From contig JACJYB010000017.1 in the NCBI GenBank assembly GCA_020636355.1, positions 35,081 to 99,080 of the forward strand: a stretch of 64,000 nt of DNA, in the 5' to 3' direction. Positions 26,936 through 38,590 of the stretch are shown here, piece after piece. Made by a program: the position numbers and the translations under genes. The stretch's first letter is position 1; each line of letters opens with the position of its first letter. The notes under the pieces are model-generated. The model saw only the letters and a program-made list of their open reading frames with translations. It was not told the origin of the DNA and ran no database searches. This DNA comes from Lewinellaceae bacterium. GTDB taxonomy: Bacteria; Bacteroidota; Bacteroidia; Chitinophagales; Saprospiraceae.

Positions 26936-27540
26936 ATGAATCGAGTGGTTTATACATATATGGTCATCCTTACCGGGGTGACCATTTTTGCTATATAGTC
27001 AGAAGCTGCGCCAATTGGAGCAGCAGGTTGATAACTATACGGAAAATATAACCGTGAATACCGAATCCGGTCTTAAAGAAGGCACCTACATAAAGTACGA
27101 TGCCAGCGGGAAGATCATGGATGAGTCTAGTCTATCTCGATGATGTATTGCACGAGTTCGCAAATTATACGATACGACAAGGCAGGTCGTGATCGAAGAC
27201 ATTACAATCACGGGAATTTTGCCGGTGACTATAAGACCTATTATCCCAACGGCCGCATCAGAGATGGAGGAATTATCAGGAAGGAGCCATGTCCGGCGTT
27301 TGGAAACGTTATTATCAGGGAGGTCAACTGATGGAAGAGGTGGCCTTCTCCGGGAATAAAGAGAACGGCCCTTTCAAAGAATACTATGAAAATGGCAACA
27401 TCAAAGCAGAAGGTTCCTACCTTAATGGTCCGAAAGAAGACGGCGAACTAAAGCTCTATGATGAACAAGGCACCCTCGTCAAGAAAATGGAATGTTCGGA
27501 TGGAGTTTGCCATACGACCTGGCAAGCGGAAAGCAACTGA
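26936..27540 (+). pseudogene. MORN/YwqK-type repeat protein, frame broken
   Basis: The start MNRVVYTYMVILTGVTIFAI is a membrane or signal segment that runs into a stop. The shifted frames give repeated modules of the type GxxxGxxxxYxxxG: GLKEGTYIKYDASGKI, GDYKTYYPNGRIRDGG, GVWKRYYQGGQLMEEV, GPFKEYYENGNIKAEG and DGELKLYDEQGTLVKK. The last 83 codons are in one intact frame. Databases call this a YwqK-family antitoxin-like MORN protein; in Bacteroidota these are usually periplasmic proteins of unknown role rather than antitoxins. It overlaps the start of porQ. Confidence 0.72.
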
Positions 27541-28591
27541 TCTGCGTCTCATCCTTTATTTGCTCGTTTTTACGACTGCTCTGACTGCCCAGGTGGACAG
27601 CCGCTATGTGTATGAATTTACCCGTTTTCCCGTCAGCCCGATGCAGACTGCTTTGGGTGGTGCTCCCATCGCACTGGCTACCGAGGATGCGGCCCAGGCT
27701 ACCATCAATCCGGCCTGATGGACTCTCTGGCAGCCAGCAACCTCAGTGCCAATATTGACTTTCATTTTGCGGGCATCAAACAGATCTACGCAGGCTACGG
27801 ACAGCGTTGGAAAAACTCCCGTGCATTACTGGGCTACCGGACTGCAATACCTGTCATACGGATCCTTCGATGGTGCGGACGAGATTCGGCAACTTTACCA
27901 CGCCGTTCTCTGCCGGTGATTTTGCCTTTCAGGCATCGCTTGCGCGCAGCATCCATCCACTGTGGCGGGCAGGAGCTTCTTTGAAGTGGATCTTCAGCAG
28001 CCTGGAAGGCTATAGCAGTACCAGAGCAGTGCTGGATCTGGGACTTCACCGCCGTTCCCTGGACGGATTGACCCAGCTGGGCTTGGTGTCCACAATTTGG
28101 GGACCCAGTTTACACCTTTGTGCCCGGTCAATCACGAACCGGTGCCTTTTGATCTGCAATTTGGCGTTAGCCGGCGGCTGGCACACGTGCCTTTCCGCTT
28201 TTCTACCGTCGTCCTACCATCTGCATCGCTGGAACCTGCTTTATGAAGACCCCAATTCCGATCAGGATGTGGATCTGTTCGGCGAGCCGATACCGGGACC
28301 TAGCGCTTTTTCCAAAGTGGTCGATAACCTCTTTCGTCATGTGATCTTCTCCGGGGAGATCCTGCTGGGTAAGCAGGAAAACCTCCAGATTCGTTTTGGG
28401 TATAACCACCTGCGGAGGAAAGAACTATCGGTGGATCAGTTCAGAGTCTGGCCGGATTTTCGGGCGGCATCGGTTTTAAAGTGAAGAAGATCCAGTTTGA
28501 TTATGGGTTCAGCACCTATCACCTGGCTGGCTCCACCCATCACCTTGGCATCCGGCTGGCGATCCGGGAGTGGATCAAACCGAAGATCTAG
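27500..28591 (+). pseudogene. porQ: Type IX secretion protein PorQ, frame broken
   Basis: A leader (LRLILYLLVFTTALTAQ) is followed by YVYEFTRFPVSPMQTALGG, the conserved PorQ start. Further frames give YGSFDGADEFGNFTTPFSAG, ARSIHPLWRAGASLKWIFSS, LHRWNLLYEDP, FRHVIFSGEILLGKQENLQI, RFGYNHLRRKELSVDQF and the C-terminal IREWIKPKI. PorQ is an outer membrane beta-barrel of the FadL/PorV group; in Porphyromonas it works with PorZ in the attachment complex that cleaves T9SS signals. The ~1.09-kb span fits the normal ~340-residue length. At least four frame changes are needed. Start codon placement in the overlap with the preceding gene is tentative. Confidence 0.78.
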
Positions 28592-28681
28592 CAACAAGGG
28601 ATAACAATTTAGCTTATTAAATTCAGGTAAGAGCCCACTGCGATCAATTAGTTATCAGGTAAATATACCATTTCAGCCGAA

Positions 28682-29439
28682 ATGAAATTTGACAAACATT
28701 TTCCGACGGAACGACTGAAACCCACATCAAATATTTGTAGTGGCTGAGAATGCATTGGAAAGCGAAGTACAAAATATTTCCTCCTCAGGCATAGTGATGG
28801 GATTTCAATAAAGGACAACTGGCCACAATTACAGACCAGACGGAAAGCAAACTGAACTCCACAGGAATTTACAGGCATTTCCGATCGGTACAAAAATCTT
28901 AAAAATTCAGCAGAACATCAGGACGGTACTGGTTTCTTTACCGAAGTAGGGTTTATGCACTTCGCTACCCATCCAGCCAATGAGTTATTTAATTTAAGCC
29001 TTTCACTGGAAACTATTTTTGACAAAGGCAAAGTGAATGAAGTCCAGGAAAAATTATCGGTTGCTAAAACAGATAAGCAACGAATAAAAGCGGTGGAGCA
29101 ATTTTTACTCACACAACTGAGGGAAATCGATACGGATAAACTTATTGTCGAGGCAGTTAAAATTATTTACCAATCAAGGAACCATTCAAGATCAAGGGAA
29201 TTGATCGAAAAATTGATCAGCCAAAGCCCGTTCGAAAAGCGGTTTCGCAGAGTGGTGGAACAACGGCTAAAAATTTGCTTCCATTGTCCGATTTAATTCG
29301 GTTATTGAAAATATCAGCGAACCCAAAACCCTCACAGAGATTTGCTACCAATACCATTTCTTTGACCAGGCTCCACTTTATCAAAGACTTCAGGCAATAT
29401 ACTGGTGATACGCCGGAGAACTTTAAGCGCTTCTTGTAG
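28682..29439 (+). pseudogene. AraC-family transcriptional regulator, frame broken
   Basis: The ATG opens with MKFDKHFPTERLKP, then shifted frames give VVAENALESEVQNI, GFFTEVGFMHFATHPANELF and an intact middle of about 100 codons. The C terminus shows the AraC helix-turn-helix: SQSPFEKRFRRVV, EICYQYHFFDQA and QYTGDTPENFKRFL at the stop. The N-terminal part resembles the DUF6597 sensor domain. It likely controls a neighbouring gene, perhaps the DUF1398 gene 104 nt downstream. At least five frame changes are present. Confidence 0.7.
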
Positions 29440-29543
29440 AAAAACGATTTTTTACAATTAAAAGGATTTTTGAGCTTGCACTTTTGTAGCGTATCCATAA
29501 AGCAATGGCATCAATTAATTTTAAGGTAAAAGCACGAAAATAA

Positions 29544-29933
29544 ATGTTTACACTCGAACAAATCAAAGCAGCGCATGGCAAAGTAAAGTCCGGTGCAGAC
29601 TTGACCTACAGATTAAAGAAATCAAATCGATGGGGGTCACTCATTATGAACTTATGTAACGGACGGACATATTGACCATATCACGGAGATAATAATTATA
29701 CCGTAAAATTCCCGCCAACATGCCGCCTTGAAATAGCTGCCATTGCAAGCAGAGATGCTCTTTAAGGAGGGAGTTATTAGTCCATCACGGGGCAAGACTG
29801 ATTTTCTGACGTTCATTACAAATTCATTACAACCTACGGTGTTGAAAAATGGGCGATCAGCATGGACAAAATGACCTGTACCTATTATGACAAAGCAGGA
29901 AATGAAATGCTAGTGGAAGGAATACCGCAATAA
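29544..29933 (+). pseudogene. DUF1398 family protein, frame broken
   Basis: The ATG gives MFTLEQIKAAHGKVKSGAD, the exact style of DUF1398 starts. After a shift the text reads QIKEIKSMGVTHYEL, then YVTDGHIDHI, then KWAISMDKMTCTYYDKAGNE and a short tail to TAA. The family is about 130 residues and has no known function. Three or more indels occur within 390 nt, the clearest place to see the error density of the block. Confidence 0.7.
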
Positions 29934-30045
29934 TAAACCTCCTGATAATCTTTCTTTTTGAAACGTCATGACCATCTTCGTCCGTAGCAGGCACCGTCCG
30001 ATTCGTGTGTTTACTTATACCCCTAAAATCACTCAGGTTTGCAGC

Positions 30046-30995
30046 ATGCAGCCACGTGTATTAATCACGGACGATGTCCACCTTATCTGATCGAAGGATT
30101 ATCTGCATTGGGTTAGTGCGGTTGAATACCAACCATGATCTCGATTTGAAGATACCATGCAGCAAATAACTCCTTATGTGGGACTGGTAGTCAACAGTAA
30201 GATCCGGGTTGATGACTTATTGCTTGATCCGAGCACCTCATCTTATCTGGGTGGGTAGGCTCGGCTCCGGATTGGATATCTTCGATCTGCCCTTGTGCCC
30301 GCCGGGGTGTGGCTGCAATTAATTCCCCGGAAGGAAGTAATGCCAAGTTGCCGAACAAGCTCTGGGCATGTTGCTGGCGCTGCAGAATAATTTACTTAGG
30401 GCAGACTGGAGGTACGGCAGTTCACCTGGCAGCGTGAAGCCAACCGGGGCGTGGAGCTAGCGGTAAACGCATCGGAATTTATGGGTTTGGCAATAATGGA
30501 AGTCAGTTCGCCCGCAAATTAGCAGGAATGGAGATGGAGGTCTGGGCCTACGATAAATACCAAGACCGATTACCTGGATGACTTCCTTATGTTGCTGAAA
30601 AGCAAGGCGAGGATCTTTTCGAATGCGATGTCATCAGTTTGCATCTGCCACTTACCGATGAGACACACCATCTCGTGAACCGGTCTTTCTGGATCAATGC
30701 CGGCCGGGGCCATCCTCATCAACACTTCCCGCGGCAGCATCGTCAACACAACAGACCTGGTGGAGGCATTGGAGTCAGGGCGGTTGAAGGGGGCATGTCT
30801 GGATGTCTTTGAAAACGAAAACCGGCGACCATGACGGCGCAAGAGCTAGCTGTCTATAGCAGGCTGTATGCACTGGACCAGGTAGTCCTATCACCGCACA
30901 TTGCTGGCTGGACCAGGGAATCCAAATACAAAATTGCCCAGGTCCTGGTTGACAAAATCAGGCAAGGGCTTCAAAATCGTACCTTCATACGTTAA
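30046..30995 (+). pseudogene. D-2-hydroxyacid dehydrogenase (phosphoglycerate dehydrogenase-like), frame broken
   Basis: The start MQPRVLITDDVHP is followed in shifting frames by VGRLGSGLDIF, GVAAINSPEGSNA, the Rossmann motif GKRIGIYGFGNNGSQFARKL, CDVISLHLPLTDETHHLVN, ILINTSRGSIVNT, GRLKGACLDVFENE and LSPHIAGWTRESKYKIAQVL. These are the substrate- and NAD-binding parts of SerA-type enzymes, with the catalytic His in SPHIAGWT. The enzyme would oxidise 3-phosphoglycerate in serine synthesis or a related 2-hydroxyacid; length (~316 residues) fits the short form without an ACT domain. Confidence 0.75.
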
Positions 30996-31097
30996 ATGAT
31001 AGTAGAGCATGTGCGATAAGAAGCCGTGATCTACTACTTTTACGGTCGGAAAAAGATGGTTCAGGTGGTGATGCCACGACGCAGAAACTAAGAACAC

Positions 31098-34000
31098 ATG
31101 AATGCCAAATCCATGCAGCGAATTCTTTACATCCTGGGAATTGTATTTGCTTGCGCAGTTTCAGGCTGGACGCAAACCTCCCTGGAAGGAAAAGTGACTG
31201 ACCAGGAGACCGGAGAAGCGCTGATCGGCTGTAACATCGCCCTGTACCGTAATGGCGTGCTGGTCACTGGTACGGATACCGATATTGACGGTAACTACAC
31301 CCTGTCCAACATCGACCCGGGGACCTACGACGTGGAAGTTAGTTACGTAGGTTATCAGACCCAGCGGCAGACGGGCGTAGTGGTCTTTTCCGGGAAGTCC
31401 AATAAACTGGATATTGGTATCAGTCGGGGCCTGGTATTGGATCAGGTGGTCGTATTGAATACAAAGTCCTTTGATCGAGCAGGACAATACCACTTCAGGC
31501 GGTATCGTCAGCGGAAGATCCGCAACCTACCTGAAAACATCAATCAGTTGGCCGCCACCGCAGCGGAATCTCCATCGACGGAGGGCCATCGCCGTACGCG
31601 GTCAGAAACCAATGCTACGGATTATTACATCGACGGCATCCGGGTGATGGGCAGTCTGCTGCCCAGACAGAAATCGATCAGCTACAGGTCATTACCGGAG
31701 GATCGAAGCAAAATACGGTGGATGTGACCGAGGATCATTGCCATCACCATCAAGGACCTTCAATCAGTTTAGCGGAGGACTGGAAGTGAGAGACAGTCAG
31801 TACCTGGATCCTTACGGGTACAATCTGGTCAACATGAACCTTAGCGGACCCATTCTCGGGAAAAAAAGCGGACAGTCCATCTGGGTTACCGCCTGGCGGT
31901 CATCACTGGAAGGAAGGTGGATGACCCTCCGGCCTATGGGTATACCGCTGGATCCGACCGATCCGGTCGCTGGAAGAAAACTTCCCCTGTCCTCCTACGA
32001 AGGCATTACGGTCTCCAGCGGTGAACTGCTTCAGAACGGCGATGCGAAGTTACTTAAGGCTATCCTGAATGAAGGGTTCGAGCGACTGGACCTGACGGGT
32101 AAGATTGATGCGCAGATCAGTCGCAACATCGATGTGACTTTGTCCGGGAATTACAACACATCAAAAATCAATTTGGGGTGGATGGGGACTCCTCGATTAC
32201 GAGAATAACCCCTTCTTTACAGCTCCGGCTACAGGGCAAATTTCCGGCTGCGACATCGCCTCGGCCGCCAGTCGCTGGACAATCATCCCTCAACGGGGTT
32301 TTATCCGCAATGCTTCCTACACCTTTCCAGCTCGGGTATGAAATCCTTCACCCACGACGAGGATCAACGCCATAGAAACAACCTCTTTCGCTATGGATAC
32401 ATCGGCTTTACGATGTGAACTGGATCAGTGGAAGGTGAATCACCCCTATTCCCCACGTGGTCCGTTGCCCGGCATAGCTCATGCCGGATACCTGCAGGTT
32501 TTGAAGGCTATACCCCTGGCAGCTATAACCCGGTCCTGGCGAATTGCACAACCTCAATACCAGTCCATCCAGCATCGAAGGGTATAGTAGTACCACAATG
32601 GCTTCTGGTCAAGTAACTACAACAGTATCTGGCGAATCCACAGCAATGTAGGCGCGGTGTACAACCGGGTTTCGAAATCTGAAAACGATGCCCATACGTT
32701 AAATCTGGTACCTCTTTTGACCTGTTTCTGGCGGATCGGACAAAGGCCGCCACAACATCCAGTTTGGTCTGGTCTATGAGCAACGGTTGAATCGTTCCTG
32801 GGCGGTGGCGCCGTTTGGATTATGGACGATCGCCCGTCTGCAGGCGAATAATCAGATCATCGGGGTTGATACCACTTCGGTGATCGGAACCTTTAAAGGA
32901 GTATTCAGCGACCTTTCCTATGAGCAATTCCAGACCCTGGTCGATGAGGATCCCAACTTGCTATTTTATAAAAAAGTCCGTGACCTGACCGGGCAATCCG
33001 TTCACGATTACGTGAATGTCGATGCCCTCAATCCTGACGATCTGAGTCTGGATATGTTCTCGGTACAGGAGCTGACGGATCAGGGCGTGATTGACTATTT
33101 TGGATACGATTATCTGGGCAATAAGATCGGGAATAATGTCACTTTCAATGATTTCTTCACCAGTGTGTATCCGGATGGCAGACGCCAGTTTCTGGTAGCT
33201 CCCAATCAACCTATCTATGGGGCATTTTACCTGCAGGATAAATTTACTTACCGGGACATCATCTTCCGGGTTGGTCTTCGGGTAGACCGGTATGATGCCA
33301 ATACCAAGGTACTCAAAGATCCTTTTTCGCTGTATGAGATCATAGAATGCGTCCGACTTCTATGCCAGCACAGGCCAGGCTCGCCCGGCACCAGGTTGAG
33401 GATGACTTCAAGGTCTATGTGGATGGAGACAACTCAAACAAGGTCGTCGCTTTTTGGGATGAACAATGGTATTATCCCAATGGTACGGCGGAAAAACGAT
33501 AGGAACCTCATCTTCGGTGGAGAGATCGTCCATCCCAAATACAGTGGATCTCGGAAGCGGACATCAAGAGCCGATGTGCGACCCAAATACTTCCTTTACC
33601 GATTATAACCCCAGGTCAACTGGATGACCTCGATGGTACTTTTCCTTTCCCATCAGCGACGTTGCCAACTTTTTTGCTCACTATGACATCCTGGTGCAGA
33701 GACCTCCTTCAATACATTGACCACTGCCCTGGATTATTATTATTTGAAGACGCCGGTCGTACCTTTCATACCCGGCTCTGCGTCAGGCGCACTTTCATAG
33801 ATTACGAAGTCGGATTTCAAACAGAGTTAAGAGCCAATCATCTGCTCTGAAGATCTCCGTGTGTATATAAGGAATTGGTGACATGATCCAGACACGGACC
33901 CATTTGTATATTCCTGCTCACGTATGAATACTTACGGGATATGGCAACCTGGATTTTGGTACGGTGAAAGGTTTCAGCTTCCAGTACGATCTGCGACGTA

Positions 34001-34658
34001 CCACTAATCTGAAATGACGCTATTACACCTGCGGTTTGCCGACGGTACCGGTTCCAATGCCAACTCACAACGCGGGCTGACCACGCGGGCAATATCCGGA
34101 CCTTGCCTGCCACTGTCTTTGATGAGCAGCACCGATTTGTGACGACACTGGATTACCGCTATGGATCCGGGAAATTATACAATGGTCCATCTGGTTTGGT
34201 GCCGATGCGCTGGCTAATTTTGGCGTGAACCTGACGGCTACCGCTGTCAGCAGCGTCCAACTATACCAAACTGACGCGTGCACAGCTTTATGGCGGAACC
34301 GGCTACCAGGGTGCAATCAACGGAGCGCGGCTGCCCTGGAATTATACTTTCGACATGCGTGGATAAAAGTTTCTTGCTGGGCAAAAGAAAACAGCAAGCG
34401 GCCACTTTATCTCAATGTCTATTTCCGGGTGGAGAATTTACTGGATACCCCGCAATGTCATCGGGGTATATCCGGTGACCGGATCACCGGATGACGATGG
34501 ATATCTGACCTCTTCGGATGGCAAATCCGCGCTAAATACCATCTCAACCAGCGGCCTGATGTCGATGCTTACCTGGCTACGCTATCAGTGGGCGTTATTA
34601 AATCCGGATCTCTATTCATTACCACGTCGCATGTATCTCAGCCATTTTAGAATTCTAA
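31098..34658 (+). pseudogene. TonB-dependent outer membrane receptor, frame broken
   Basis: The first 130 codons are intact: signal peptide, then a carboxypeptidase-regulatory-like domain (SLEGKVTDQETGEALIGCNI, DGNYTLSNIDPGTYDVEVSY). Plug-domain text follows across shifts (LPENINQLAATAA, NATDYYIDGIRVMGSLLP), then barrel strands such as NQFSGGLEVRDSQYLDPYG, NIDVTLSGNYNTSK and the long intact piece around 32787-33330. The gene ends with ISAILEF before TAA. Span corresponds to ~1,180 residues. It is not of SusC type (no SusD partner) and precedes a giant secreted protein and a PorV-like barrel, 3 nt from the former, suggesting a dedicated operon. Confidence 0.78.
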
Positions 34659-34661
34659 GCT

Positions 34662-37600
34662 ATGAACATCCTTCGCCATACAACCATCTTTCTCTTTCTT
34701 GCCTTTTGTGCCCAGCCTGTGTTGGCGCACCGGCCGGATATCGGTACAGGCAAGGTGGCTCCCAGCTCTGAAGTGCTGGAGCTCCGTGAAGACTATGCTC
34801 CTTCGGTCCAGCATTGATATGGACATCAATAATGTGCGGGCTCGCTTATTGGGAGGTGGAGATGTGTGGTGGGACTCCTGAAGGCCAAGTCACATCGTAC
34901 CCAAAGTTGATCCGGCTTCCGGGCTACCGGAAGTATCTTCCATCTTTGCCGGAGCAGTATGGCTGGGCGGCTATGACCCGGTTGGTAATCTCAAATTAGC
35001 TGCTCAAACCTACCGTACCGGAAGTACTAACGACTTTTGGCCGGGACCTCTCGATCCCTGTCCTTGGCTCAAGTAGACTTCGAAACCTGTGCCAATTGGG
35101 AACCGTCATTTTGAGGTTTCGGGGCCAATATTGCCAGACACATCGCAAATTATAATAAGGCCATTCAGGCGGGAGAAGATTACGATTGCGAGTCCATACC
35201 GGAAGACATCCTGGAATGGCCGGCACGCGGCAATCCCTTATTTTGCGGAACTGGTTGGCTTTGAATTGCCCAATACCACGCAGGGTCTCGCCTCCTTCTA
35301 CGACCGTAATGGTAATGGATTGTACGATCCTTGCGATGGCGATTATCCGGTGATCGACATCATAGGCTGCCATGCGCCTCAATATCCGGATCAGATGATC
35401 TTCTGGATTTATAACGATGCAGGAGGTATCCATACCCAGACGCAGCGAGCCCCATTCAGATGGAAGTGCAGGTCCAGGCGTTTGCTTATTCGACCAACGA
35501 TGAGATCAATGACAGACCTTCCAGCATTACAAGCTGATCAACCGGGCTACCAGTACCATCGACAGTACCTTCTTTGCCATGTGGGTGGACCCCGATTTGG
35601 GTTGCTATACCGATGACTACATCGGATGTGATACCTCAGCAGTGGCCCTGTGTCTACAATGAAGACGCGGTGGATGGCGAGACCGGCTGTTCCTGTCCCA
35701 GAGGGGTCACCGTATTGTGATGCCATTCCATCCCGGCGTAGATTATTTCCGCGGCCCGCATGATGAAAACGGCAAATGAAATCGGCATGTCCTCTTTCAC
35801 TTATTACAACAACCAGGCGGTAGGTAACTGGCCAAATGCCCAGACTGACCCACAGGTTGCACAGGAATATTACAATTATTTGTCCGGCTCCTGGAAAGAT
35901 GGCACCCCGTTCACCTACGGCGGTTCGCCTTTCCAGGTCGGCGGTACACCCATCGACTATGCATTCACTGAAGCTCGAATAATTCTGCCGGCTGGTCCAT
36001 GTGTACGGCAAACCCTGGATTACGGAGACCGCCGGATCATCCGACTTCCGGGCCATTTCGCCTGGATCCCGGAGCCGTCAATGAGTTGATCATTGGAGTT
36101 GTGTGGGTACCGGACCAATTATCTTGCCGGACATCGACCAGCTGTTATCGCAGATGATATCGCCCAGGCATTATTTGACAACTGCTTTGATATAACCGAC
36201 GGGCCAGATGCGCCGGATATCGGATATCGATTGAACTGGACTAGGAGCTGGTGCTGGTTTCTGACAAACGACACCATCAATTCCAACAATGCATTTGAAG
36301 CTTACCATGAAAAGGACTTGCAAGCTCCGGCCGGGATAGATGATGGTTTGTATTTCTTCGAGGGATATAAGATCTATCAGCTCCAGAGTTCGGATGTTTC
36401 TGTCGGCGAACTGGACAATTTTGACAAAGCGCGTCTGATCTACCAGGTTGACCTGATGAATAATGTCCGCAGTGTATACAACTGGAAGTCATTGGCTAAT
36501 CCGAATTCGAGTGAACCGATCTGGGTTCCGGGATTGCAGGTTGAGGTCAGGATAAAGGCATTCGACATTCATTTAAGGTAACGGAAGATCAATTTGCCAC
36601 CGACGACTGGACATTACTCAACCATAAGAAATATTATTTCACGGTAGTTGCCTATGCTTATAATAATTACCGGATTTTGACCCTAAAGATGTGGTGGGTC
36701 AACGCCGGCCTTACCTGGAAGGCCGTAGGAATATTCAGAAATACGAGGGAATTCCCCGCCCCATTACTTACCAGAACCTGCAATCCTCCTATGGTGATGG
36801 CGCACAGATTACCCGTTTGGACGGATTAGGAGTCGGAAACAACTTCCTGGACATTACCTCCGATACCCGTGCGGCTATCTTGAACGGCAGTTTTGACGGA
36901 ACCATAACCTATGAACCGGACGTGGACCGTTAAAATTGCTGGTGTATAATCCGCTGGATGTCAAAGAGACGGCACCTTCCTGTTGCGTTTTTATCGACAA
37001 CAACATTGAATGATAAAGTGCTGGGCCCTGATGCACGTTGGGTGCTCTCAATATAGAAACACCGGATAAACCGATCATGTCTGAGACTTCCTCAGCCGAT
37101 GCTGAATGAACAGATCATTGCGAATTTGGATTTTCCATACAAATAGGTCAGACACCGGATGTCGGAAGCCTTACGGATGCCTCCAATGGAGCCATCGGTA
37201 TTGAGGTAATATACGGATCCAAATGAAGCCTGGTTCAGTTTTATCCCGGATGGCAACGGCGTTTTCCAGTTATGTAAAGACCCTTAGTGGTGAGCCGGAT
37301 TATCCATACGACCCCGACCGGGCATTATCTACCATGGGCGGAGGGGTAATGGGTGCCTTCTTCCTGACGGATTATCGCAGGCTGGCCACGGACATTCCGT
37401 ATATTTCACCTTGCTGGCAGGATGCCCAACAGAGCTTTAATATTGTAAAAGACCGGACAAGCTTGTCTCAGTTAAATAACGTGGACATCGTTTTGACTCG
37501 GATAAATCCCTTTGGAGCCGTTGTGTGGTCGTGGAGACGGCTTCTCCATGCTTTAATGGCCTGGGTAATACCGCATAGGTAATGCGCGCAATTTTGATCT

Positions 37601-38587
37601 CCGGCAGAAAGCCCCTCGGTTAATGCAAGGACTTGACAAAGATGGTGACGGCCTGGCTGATCCTACAGACGGCGATGGTGTAGGCATGGGCTGGTTTCCC
37701 GGCTATGTGATCGACGTGGAGTCCGGCAAGCGGCTGAATGTGTTTTTTGGGGAAAACTCCTATTACGACGGCAGGTATTTCCCGGATGATTTTGACAATG
37801 GAAAGCCCACTGGCGGTGATATGATGTGGAATCCAACCAGCCAGGTGTTCCTGGACAATGGTGCCGCAGTCACCTTATTCTAACTACGTAGCAGGCGGTC
37901 AACATTATCTCTATGACCAACACTGAAGTAATGATGGCTGCGCCGATCTCAGGACTTGATTTCCCGCCGGTATAACCGATCTGAAGAAGTACGGGTTGAC
38001 GACGGTCACCTGGGCGGGAATACCACTGGTCCGCAACGGACAATCGCTGAAATCATTGGCAGAGGGTTGATCCCGACGGAAACGACCATTAAAATCCGTG
38101 TTGATGATCCGTATCAGGTAGCGGAAGGTACTGGCGCCAATAGTGGGCATCCGGCCTATATGTTTTCCTTTACCAATGTGGAAGCCACCCAGTTGGAGCA
38201 GGCCAGCATACCGGCAGCTCTGCGGTCCATCAATGTAGTGCCCAATCATATTAACGGTTATTCGCCGCATACGAGACTTCTCAGTTTTGACCACCGTAAA
38301 ATTATACCAGCTGCCGACGATTGGCACCGTGACGATATATAGCCTCGACAGCAAAATTTATCCGGCAATACAAGCGCAATGAATCCAGAACTCCGGTAGA
38401 AGGCCGCTCCAATCCGGCCTTGTTGAACAATCAGATCGTACCGGACCTGGAATGGGATATCAAGAACAGCAAAGGAATACCGGTGGCCAGCGGAGTATAC
38501 CTCATCCATGTGGATGCTCCCGGCTTAGGATCCAGGGTGCTAAAGTGGTTTGGCGTACAACGTAAATTTGATCCTACTGGCTTATAA
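34662..38587 (+). pseudogene. Giant secreted protein (~1,300 residues), frame broken
   Basis: A signal peptide (TIFLFLAFCAQPVLA) leads into text spread over three frames: DINNVRARLLGGGDVWWD, EVSSIFAGAVWLGGYDPVGN, LKLAAQTYRTGS, FWPGPLD, DRNGNGLYDPCDGDYPVID and DKDGDGLADPTDGDG; the last two are calcium-binding thrombospondin-3-like loops. The C terminus (SGVYLIHVDAPGLGSRVLKW) resembles T9SS type A sorting domains that follow a gene-poor linker. Similar proteins occur in Bacteroidota beside TonB receptors, but function is unknown. It lies 3 nt after the receptor and 3 nt before the PorV-like gene. Confidence 0.62.
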
Positions 38588-38590
38588 CGT

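Noticed and set aside
26936..27540. Toxin-antitoxin system suggested by the YwqK name
   Set aside because: No toxin gene is adjacent, and MORN/YwqK proteins in this phylum are usually periplasmic proteins unrelated to antitoxin activity.
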